Positions 54,905 through 64,000 of a stretch of DNA of 64,000 bases are shown here, one piece after another. The notes beneath the pieces are model-generated. The model was not told where the DNA came from and did no database searches. It was given only the letters and a program-made list of their open reading frames with translations. Position numbers and translations under genes: made by a program. Source of the stretch: Aegilops tauschii subsp. strangulata (Eukaryota; Streptophyta; Magnoliopsida; Poales; Poaceae); contig NC_053035.3 in NCBI RefSeq assembly GCF_002575655.3, positions 379,231,792 to 379,295,791 of the forward strand. Direction: 5' to 3'. Numbering within the stretch: position 1 is the stretch's first letter; every line of letters begins with the position of its first letter.

Positions 54905-56418
54905 TGATAATCCCCAAGTGCAGGGAATCATCGTAGCAATTCCCAATGGTGGAAGTGATAAGTATGGAGTGTTGAATCCACAAGGAGCTAAAGGTAAGAT
55001 CAATATTCTCTCAAGTCCTATCTACCACTGATACGACTCTACGTACACCGAACGTTTGCTTCCAACTAGAAACGAGAAATAAAACTACGTTATGGGTATG
55101 AAGAGGATAACTTTGCATGATATCGGAGAGCTAAAATATAAAAGTTGGTGCTGTTATCATAAAGTTAGAATATATTACTAAATATTATAAATAGCGAGTG
55201 TGGAATAATGATGGATCGGTGTGCGGAATTGTCCTAGGCAATTGTTAACAAGACCGGTAATCCCTATTGCAATTTCATCTGAGGGAGAGGCATAAGCTAA
55301 CATACTTTCTCTTCTTGGATCATATGCACTTATGATTGGAACTCTAGCAAGCATCCGCAACTACTAAAGATCATTAAGGTAAAACCCAACCATAGCATTA
55401 AAGCATCAAGTCCCCTTTATCCCATACGCAACAACCCCGTTACTCGGGTTTATGCTTCTGTCACTCAAGCAACCCACTATAAGCAAATCATAAACGTATT
55501 GCAAAACCCTACAGCGGGAATCCCTCACGCTTGCGCGACACGGAGGGCATAATAGGACAGCACCAAAATAAAACATACAACTCATACAAATCTATATCAT
55601 CAATCAACCGAAAGACAAAGGATATCTACTCAAAACATCATAGGATGGCAACACATCATTGGATCATAATATGTGGCATAAAGCACCATGTTCAAGTAGG
55701 GATTACAGCGGGGTGCGGGAGAGTGGACCGCGTAAAATAGATGAGGATGGTGATGATGATGGTGATGTTGATGAAGACGATCACCGCGGCGATGATTCCC
55801 CTCCCGATGGCACTCCGGCGCCACCGAGAGAGAGGAAGAGAGGTTCTCCCCCTTGTGCTTCCTCCTCCATGGCCTCCCCCCTAGATGGGGAGAGGTTCTG
55901 CCTCTGGTCCTTGGCCTTCATGGCGATGATGGCCTCTCCGGGATCCTCCTCCATGGCCTCCGGTGATGATGGCCCCCTCCGGCAGGGTGCCAGAGAGGGC
56001 CTAGATTGATTTCTCGTGGCAGAGGCTTGCGGCAGCGGAACTTCCGATCTAGGTTATTTTCCGATGGTTTCTGTATTTATAGGAGAGGATGGCGTCGAGA
56101 ACAAGTCAGGGGGGTCCCCGAGGCGGCCATGAGATAGGGGGCGCGCCCTAGGGGGGTGGGCGCCCCCACCCTCGTGGGGCCCACGGGACTCCCCTCCGGT
56201 AGATTTTTGCTCCAGTATTTTTTATATTTTCCAGAAAAATTCTCCGTTGATTTTCATCGCATTTCGAGAACTTTTATTTCTGCACAAAAACAACACCACG
56301 ATAGTTCTGCTGTCGTCAGTCCGGGTTAGTTCTAATCAAATCATGCCAAAATCATATAAAACTATTGTAAACATGGCATGAATACTTCATAAATTATAGA
56401 TACGTTGGAGACGTATCA
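54905..56418 (-). repeat. 3' LTR of the non-coding element
   Basis: Carries a short gatgatggtgatgatgatggtgatg run near 55745. The 116-codon ORF here (55659) recurs in the other LTR because the sequence is duplicated, not because it is conserved coding. Confidence 0.9.
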
Positions 56419-59400
56419 GCATCCCCAAGCTTAATTTCTGCTCGTCCTCGAGTAGGTAAATGATAAAAGAAATAATTTATGAAGTGTGAATGCTAGCAGG
56501 TGCACAAGTTTGATCAATGATAATTTCAATCACCTTTTCTAGCATCATTATACGTCATAACATTAGCTCATCTCATAAAACTTTTCATGATCAAGTAACA
56601 AGCTATTCACATGTTAAAGTATAGATCATAAACTTTCTTGAAAACTAACAAACAGTGCTCTTAGTCATCAAACAATTGCAATTCATCTTATTTTCGGGAA
56701 GGGTCTATGTAAGAGCTTTGAGTCAGCAAACTCCACATACTCAACTATCATTTAATCTTTCCCAATTTCTAACACTCATGTGATATTTATGGGTTCAAAG
56801 TTTTAATCGGACACAGAGAAAGATAGTGACTTATAGTTTCGCCTCCCAACCTTTTACCTCAAGGGTAATGTCAACAATAATAATTTATGAAAACCTACAT
56901 CCAAGTGGATATATATATCTGGATCGCTCCAACACAAAGTGCTTGCCAAAGGAAAAAGTGTAAAAAGGAAAGGTGATGATCACCATGACTCTTGTATAAG
57001 GGTAGAAGATAAAAGTAAAAGATAGGCCCTTCGCAGAGGGAAGCAGAGGTTGTCATGCGCTTTTATGGTTGGGTGCACAAAATCTTAATGCAAAAGAACG
57101 TCACTTTATATTGCCGCTTGTGATAAAGACCTTTATTATGCAGTTCGTCGCTTTTATTTCTTCCCTATCACAAGTTCGTATAAAGCTTATTTTCTTCGCA
57201 CTAATAGATCATACATATTTAGAGAGCAATTTTATTGCATGCACCGATGACAACTTACTTGAAGGATCTTACTCAATCCTTAGGTAGGTATGGTGGACTC
57301 TCATGGCAAAACTGGTTTAAGGGATGTTTGAAAGCACAAGTAGTATTTCTACTTGGTGCAAAGAATTTGGCTAGCATGAGAGGGAAAGGCAAGCCCAACA
57401 TGTTGGATGATCCAAGACAATATAACGTTTCGGATATAGGAAAACATAACCCATTAAGTTGTCTTCCTTGCCCAACATCAACCTTTTAGCATGTCATATT
57501 TTAATGAGTGCTCACAATTACAAAAGATGTCCAAGATAGTATATTTATATGTGAAATCTCTCTTCCTTCAATATTCTTTCATGAATTGTTCAAGTGACCA
57601 ATTCTGCGTTTGCTAACTTTCAATAAGTTTACTACCTATACTTATTCCGTGTGAAGTCATTACTCCCCATGGTATAAGCATATGAAACATATATAAATTC
57701 AGATTTATGATATTCAATTCATTCAACCATTTACTCATAGGATATATGTGAAGCATGTGAGTAAATGACAAACTACTCCAAAAAGATATAAGTGAAGAAC
57801 ACTGAGTAGTCAAATAATTAACTAGCCATGGGAGGATTCTTTTTAATTCAAGATTTCAGATCCAATGATTTTATTCAAACAGCAAGTAAAATTGAAAATA
57901 CTCTCCAAGCAAAACACATATCATGTGACGAATAAAAATATAGCTCCGAGTAAGGTATACCGATAGTTTTGAAGACGAAAGAGGGGATGTCTTCCGGGGC
58001 ATCCCCAAGCTTAGGGGCTTGAGTCTTCTTTGAATATTACCTTGGGGTGCCTTGGGCGTCCCCAAGCTTAGGGTCTTTCCACTCCTTATTCTCCTCATAT
58101 CGATATCTCACCCAAGGCTTGAAAACTTCAATCACACAAAACTTAACGGAACTTCGTGAGATGGGTTAGTATGATAAAGAGTAAACCATTCACTTGGGTA
58201 CTGTCAAAGACAAGATTCATAATTGTTCTCACACAATGCCTACTGTACCATATCATTTCTACAATTTATATTGAGAAATATAATCCATAGAAAATAGAAA
58301 ACAAGCAAACTATGCAATGAAAACAGAATCTGTCAGAAACAGAACAGCCTGTAATGATCTGAACAGCAACCATACTTCTGCTGCTCCAAAAATTGTGAAA
58401 TAAATTTGTGGACGTGAGGAATTTGTCTATTAATCTTCTGCAAAAAGAATCAACTCAAAAGCACTCTTATGTAAAAATGGTAGCTCATCCCGTGAGCGCA
58501 GAGTTTCTGTTTTTACAGCAAGATCACATTAACTCTCACCCAAGTCTTCCCAAAGGTCTTACTTGGCACTTTATTGAAACAAAAAGCTATAAAACATGAT
58601 TAATACAGTATATTAATCATGTAAACACACAAAAACAGTAGGGGTAAATATTGGGTTGTCTCCAACAAGCGCTTTTCTTTAACGCCTTTTAGCTAGGCAT
58701 GATGATTTCAATGATGCTCACATAAAAGAAAAGAATTGAAACATAAAGAGAGCATCATGAAGAATATGACTAGCACATTTGAATCTAGACCACTTCCTAT
58801 GCCTAGGGATTTTGTGAACACATAATTTATAGGAACAAGAATCAACTAGAATAGGAAGGCAAAAAAAGTATAACTTCAAAACTTTAAGCACATGGAGAGG
58901 AAACTTGATATTATTGCAACTCCTACAAGCATATATTCCTCCCTCATAATAACTTTCAGTAGCATCATGAATGAATTAAAAAATATAACCATCACATAAA
59001 GCATTATTTTCATGATCTACAAGCATAATTTTTTTTCTACTCTCCACATAAGCAAAATTCTTCTCATTCGGAATAGTGGGATCACTAATTCCTAAAGTTG
59101 ACACTCTTCCAAACCCGCTTTAGATGATAGTATTGGTCATACTCCAAAAGATATAAGTGAAGTTCATGGAGCATTCTACAATTAATATAGACTAACCAAT
59201 ATCCAAGCTCAAAATATATATGTGAAGCACACGAAGCATTCTATAAAACCATACTCAAAAGATTTAAGTGAAGCACAAAGAGCATTCTATAAGGTCATAG
59301 TCAAAAGATATAAGTGAAGCACATGAATCATTATATAAATTGATGAAGGGACATCTCATACTAGCATGGTTCTTAAAGAAAAATAAAAACACAAAGGACA

Positions 59401-60394
59401 AAAATCATGTGAACAAAACAAAAACCCAGGTATACCGATAATTGTTGAAGAAGAAAGATGGGATGCCAACCGGGGCATCCCCAAGCTTAGATGCTTGAGT
59501 ATCCTTGAAATATTTACTTGGGGTGCCTTGGGCATCCCCAAGCTTGAACTCTTTCCTCTCTTTATTCTTCTCACATCGGCAACTCCTCGTTCTTTGAACA
59601 CTTCATCCACAAAAACTTAACAAAAACTTTGTGAGACCCGTTAGTATACTAAAGCAAATCACTAACTTTAGGTACTGTTGCAAACTCATTCATATTTCAT
59701 ATTAGCACTTTATCTACTGTATTACAACTTCACCATGGTTCATACCCCCGATACTACCCATAGATTCATCAAAATAAGCGAACAACACATAGAAAACAGA
59801 ATCTGTCAAAAACAGGACATTCTGTAGTAATCTGGAAGTTTAGTATACTTCTATAACTCCAACAATTCTAAAACAAATATGACAATTTAAAGAAATTATA
59901 CAGAAGTAATGCGCAAAAAGTTTCAGACCCATTTAACTTTCCAGTAAAAAATGTAAATTCACGCGCTACAGCCAAAGTTTCTGTTTTTGTACTGCACAAA
60001 GTAAACAAACAATCTAATCATCCTAAATCCAAAGCTTGGCACATTATTTTTATAATAAAATGGACATATACAAGGGGATAATTATTTTCAGAGAAACTTC
60101 CATGAATTTTTTTACATTGTTTCTATGAGCATGAACACAAGTGTTCAAGGTCGATCCTCACTTCTCCAATGCATAACCTTCCAATCACTTCTCTTATTGA
60201 AAAACTTTTTAGGCATGAGAGGCAAGTAATTTTTTTTGTATTTTCATTCTTAATTTTTTTTGTATGTTTCACCCACAACTAAACAGAAACAAAAAGGAAA
60301 AACAAAATCTACTTAGTGAAGAAATCAAACAAGCACACACGAGAATATCAACCCCCACGCTATTGCTCCCCGGCAACGGCGCTAGAAAAGAGCT
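56419..60394. repeat. Interior of the non-coding LTR element, with internal duplication
   Basis: Two segments about 1476 bp apart share the same order of motifs: ggggcatccccaagctta at 57996 and 59472, ggggtgccttggg at 58044 and 59520, and cagaatctgtca at 58325 and 59800. Short gatataagtgaag motifs recur at 57785, 59148 and 59210-59320. No ORF above about 90 codons. Confidence 0.75.
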
Positions 60395-61919
60395 TGATAA
60401 TCCCCAAGTGCAGGGAATCATCGTAGCAATTCCCAATGGTGGAAGTGATAAGTATGGAGTGTCGAACCCACAAGGAGCTAAAGGTAAGATCAATATTCTC
60501 TCAAGTCCTATCTGCCACTGATACGACTCTACGTACACCGAACGCTTGCTTCCAACTAGAAACGAGAAATAAAACTACGTTGTGGGTATGAAGAGGATAA
60601 CTTTGCATGATATCGGAGAGCTAAAATATAAAAGTAGGTGCTGTTATCATAAAGTTAGAATATATTACTAAATATTATAAATAGCGAGTGTGGAATAATG
60701 ATGGATCGGTGTGCGGAATTGTCCTAGGCAATTGTTAACAAGACCGGTAATCACTATTGCAATTTCATATGAGGGAGAGGCATAAGCTAACATACTTTCT
60801 CTTCTTGGATCATATGCACTTATGATTGGAACTCTAGCAAGCATCCGCAACTACTAAAGATCATTAAGGTAAAACCCAACCATAGCATTAAAGCATCAAG
60901 TCCCCTTTATCCCATACGCAACAACCCCCTTACTCGGGTTTATGCTTCTGTCACTCAAGCAACCCACTATAAGCGAATCATAAACGTATTGCAAAACCCT
61001 ACAGCGGGAATCCCTCACGCTTGCGCGACACGGAGGGCACAATAGGACAACACCAAAATAAAACATACAACTCATACCAATCTATATCATCAATCAACCA
61101 AAAGACAAAGGATATCTACTCAAAACATCATAGGATGGCAACACATCATTGGATCATAATATGTGGCATAAAGCACCATGTTCAAGTAGGGATTACAGCG
61201 GGGTGCGGGAGAGTGGACCACGTAAAATAGATGAGGATGGTGATGATGATGGTGATGTTGATGAAGATGATCACCGCGGCGATGATTCCCCTCCCGATGG
61301 CACTCCGGCGCCACCGAGAGAGAGGAGGAGAGGTTCTCCCCCTTGTGTTTCCTCCTCCATGGCCTCCCCCCTGGATGGGGAGAGGTTCTCCGTCTGGTCC
61401 TTGGCCTTGATGGCGATGATGGCCTCTCCGAGATCCTCCTCCATGGCCTCCGGTGATGATGGCCCCCTCCGGCAGGGTGCCAGAGAGGGCCTAGATTGAT
61501 TTCTCGTGGCTACACAGACTTGCGGCGGTGGAAATTCCGATCTAGGTTATTTTCCGAAGGTTTCTGTATTTATAGGAGAGGATGGCGTCGAGAACAAGTC
61601 AGGGGGGTCCCCGAGGCGGCCACGAGATAGGGGGCGCGCCCTAGGGGGGTGGGCGCGCCCCCACCCTCGTGGGGCCCATGGGACTCCCCTCCGGTAGATT
61701 TCTGCTCCAGTATTTTTTATATTTTCGAGAAAAATTCTCCATTGATTTTCATCGCATTCCGAGAACTTTTATTTCTGCACAAAAACAACACCACGGTAGT
61801 TCTGCTGAAAACAGCGTCAGTCCAGGTTAGTTCTAATCAAATCATGCCAAAATCATATAAAACTATTGTAAACATGGCATGAATACTTCATAAATTATAG
61901 ATACGTTGGAGCCGTATCA
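60395..61919 (-). repeat. 5' LTR of the non-coding element
   Basis: Pairs with 54905-56418. Distinguishing changes include an 8-10-bp difference at 61807-61817 (gaaaacagcgtc versus tcgtc). Confidence 0.9.
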
Positions 61920-62397
61920 CTTAGTACGGCGGTAGCATTATAAGATGATCTCTCACTAAATTTCAAGGCACAAGTGTTCTCCCTGAGTATGCACTGTTGC
62001 GAAAGTTCGTCATGCCGAGACACCACGTGATGATCGGGTGTGATAAGCTCTACGTTCACATACAATGGGTGCAAGCTAGTTTTGCACACACAGAATACTC
62101 GGGTTAAACTTGACGAGCCTAGCATATGCAGATATGGCCTCGGAACATTGAGACCGAAAGGTCGAGCGTGAATCATATAGTAGATATGATCAACATAGTG
62201 ATGTTCACCATTGAAAACTACTCCATCTCACGTGATGATCGGACATGGTTTAGTTGATATGGATCACATGATCACTTAGATGATTAGAGGGATGTATATC
62301 TAAGTGGGAGTTCTTTAGTAATATGATTAATTGAACTTTAATTTATCATGAACTTAGTACCTGATAGTATTTTGCATGTCCATGTTGTTGTAGATAG

Positions 62398-64000
62398 ATG
62401 GCCCGTGCTATTGTTCCGTTGAATTTTAATGCGTTCCTAGAGAAAGCTAAGTTGAAAGATGATGGTAGCAACTACACGGACTGGGTCCGTAACTTGAGGA
62501 TTATCCTCATTGCTGCACAGAAGAATTACGTCCTGGAAACAACGCTAGGTGCCAAACCCGCTGCATGAGCAACGCCAGATGTTATGAACGTCTGGCAGAG
62601 CAAAGCTGATGACTACTCGATAGTTCAGTGTGGCATGCTTTGTGGCTTAGAACCGGGACTTCAACGAAGTTTTGAACGTCATGGTGCATATGAGATGTTC
62701 CAGGAGTTGTAGTTAATATTTCAAGCAAATGCCCGGATTGAGAGATATGAAGTCTCCAATAAATTCTATAGCTGCAAGATGGAGGAGAATAGTTCTGTCA
62801 GTGAACATATGCTCAAAATGTCTGGGTATAATAATCACTTGATTCAACTGGGAGTTAATCTTCCTGATGATAGTGTCATTGACAGAATTCTTCAATCACT
62901 GCCACCAAGCTACAAGAGCTTCGTGCTGAACTATAACATGCAAGGGATGGATAAGACAATTCCCGAGCTCTTCGCGATGCTAAAGGCTGCGGAGGTAGAA
63001 ATCAAGAAGGAGCATCAAGTGTTGATGGTCAACAAGACCACCAGTTTCAAGAAAAAGGGTAAAGGGAAGAAAGGGAACTTCAAGAAGAACAGCAAGCAAG
63101 TTGCTGCTCAAGTGAAGAAGCCCAAGTCTGGACCTAAGCCTTAGACTGAGTGCTTCTACTGCAAAGGAACTGGTCACTGGAAGTGGAACTGCCCCAAGTA
63201 TTTGGCAGATAAGAAGGATGGCAAGGTGAACAAAGGTATATGTGATATACATGTTATTGATGTGTACCTTACTAATGCTCGCAGTAGCACCTGGGCATTT
63301 GATACTGGTTTTGTTGCTAATATTTGCAACTCGAAACAGGGACTACAGTTTAAGCGAAGATTGGCTAAGGACGAGGTGACGATGCGCGTGGGAAATGGTT
63401 CCAAAGTCGATGTGATCACGGTCGGCACACTACCTCTACATCTACCTTCGGGATTAGTTTTAGACCTGAATAATTGTTATTTGGTGCCAGCATTGAGCAT
63501 GAACATTATATCTGGATCTTGTTTGATGCGAGACAGTTATTCATTTAAATCAAAGAATAATGGTTGTTCTATTTATATGAGTAATATCTTTTATGGTCAT
63601 GCACCCTTGAAGAGTGGTCTATTTATATTGAATCTCGATAGTAGTGATACCCATATTCATAATATTGAAGCCAAAAGATGCAGAGTTGATAATGATAGTG
63701 CAACTTATTTGTGGCACTACCGTTTGGGTCATATTGGTGTAAAGCGCATGAAGAACTCCATTCTGATGGACTTTTGGAATCACTTGATTATGAATCACTT
63801 GGTACTTGCGAACCATGCCTCATGGGCAAGATGAGTAAAACTCCATTCTCCGGAACAATGGAGCGAGCAACAGATTTGTTGGAAATCATACGTACTGATG
63901 TATGTGGTCCAATGAATGCTGAGGCTCGCGTAGGGTATCATTATTTTCTCACCTTCACAGATGATTTGAGCAGATATGGGTATATCTACTTGATGAAGCA
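62398..64000 (+). pseudogene. Copia 2 gag-pol, broken and running off the window
   Basis: ATG 62398 starts the same Gag as in Copia 1 (NFLE-like: NAFLEKAKLKDDGSNYTDWV). The frame continues through TGA 62566, TAG 62710 and TAG 63142, to a CCHC knuckle (CFYCKGTGHWKWNC) and the protease core, which reads WAFDTGFVANICN with Phe where Ser usually follows DTG. GAG-pre-integrase (YLWHYRLGHIGVKRMK) leads to a 1-bp loss near 63753. Integrase continues in another frame (RATDLLEIIRTDVCGPMNAE) to the end. Stops correspond to codons that are GGA, AAG and GAG in the sister copy. Non-functional. Confidence 0.92.

Larger units (their letters stand above)
54905..61919 (-). mobile_element. LTR retrotransposon without coding capacity, in the Copia 2 leader
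   Basis: LTRs of 1514 bp (54905-56418) and 1525 bp (60395-61919) start TGATAATCCCC and end CGTATCA on the plus strand. CTTAG is duplicated on both sides (54900-54904, 61920-61924). On the minus strand the primer-site region gcgccgttgccgggga (60367-60382) follows the 5' LTR and a polypurine tract (aagcttggggatgc) precedes the 3' LTR. The 3976-bp interior has no gag or pol motif in any frame. By eye the LTRs differ at a few percent of sites, so insertion is fairly recent. It must depend on proteins of an autonomous relative; a Gypsy partner is likely from the primer-site type. Confidence 0.88.
52413..64000 (+). mobile_element. Copia retrotransposon 2 (same family), 3' end outside window
   Basis: A complete 5' LTR (52413-54143), primer site, leader (54157-54899 and 61925-62397) and gag-protease-integrase follow in order to the window end. 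A 7-kb LTR element splits the leader. Sequence agrees with Copia 1 throughout, including gag start and CCHC knuckle. The right end and its duplication lie outside. Confidence 0.94.

Noticed and set aside
55659..56009. 116-codon ORF that occurs again at 61149
   Set aside because: The two are LTR copies of one element; duplication is no evidence for coding.

Overview
The window looks like nuclear DNA of a Triticeae grass (wheat, Aegilops or a close relative). Nearly everything is either an intron-containing host gene of monocot type or a plant transposable element of a class common in wheat: CACTA, PIF/Harbinger, Stowaway/Tourist-like MITEs, an Angela/WIS/BARE-like Copia, long solo LTRs and LINEs. 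There is no bacterial-type operon, rRNA, convincing tRNA or CRISPR array.

Layout. (1) 1-11822: the 3' part of a large, decayed CACTA transposon carrying the tail of an upstream ORF, a TNP2 transposase (two in-frame stops) and a second multi-exon ORF ending in a Ulp1-like cysteine-protease domain. Palindromic subterminal-type repeats sit beside internal TATA boxes, and there is a miRNA-precursor-like foldback. (2) 12568-15249: three PIF/Harbinger-type elements, nested or abutting, with TAA target duplications. (3) 17125-23720: three small host genes. One is a two-exon MGNC protein on the minus strand whose intron holds a LINE tail, a minisatellite-bearing DNA element and a 9-bp-TSD MITE. One is an AGP23-like arabinogalactan peptide. 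One is an unrecognised small minus-strand gene with a MITE in its N-terminal reading frame. (4) 24240-27806: a poorly defined DNA element split by a clean solo LTR, then an inverted second copy of the minisatellite-bearing element. (5) 28071-32419: two housekeeping genes on the plus strand, LSM3 (3 exons) and soluble inorganic pyrophosphatase (7 exons, one GC-AG intron), each with a Stowaway MITE in or beside it. (6) 33199-50433: one LINE insertion, split first by another LINE and then by a 13.8-kb Copia element that itself carries two solo LTRs. (7) 52413-64000: a second Copia on the plus strand, truncated by the window edge, whose leader is split by a 7.0-kb LTR element without visible coding capacity.

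Target-site duplications recovered by reading across the junctions give the relative order: host sequence, then LINE (TACTTGTAGAAT), then inner LINE (16 bp) and Copia 1 (AAAAA), then solo LTRs inside Copia 1 (ATTGT; GGGGG). In the other nest the order is Copia 2, then the non-coding LTR element (CTTAG). Element coding regions are broken; many lesions are single-base nonsense changes compatible with C-to-T decay of methylated DNA, the rest mostly 1-bp indels.

The host genes are not functionally linked in an obvious way. LSM3 acts in U6 snRNP/mRNA decay, the pyrophosphatase removes PPi, and the AGP peptide is a cell-surface protein. The most unusual assembly is inside the CACTA element: an Ulp1-type protease ORF, promoter-proximal copies of the palindromic repeats and an embedded foldback. 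Reading these as an element-encoded regulatory or counter-silencing circuit is inference.
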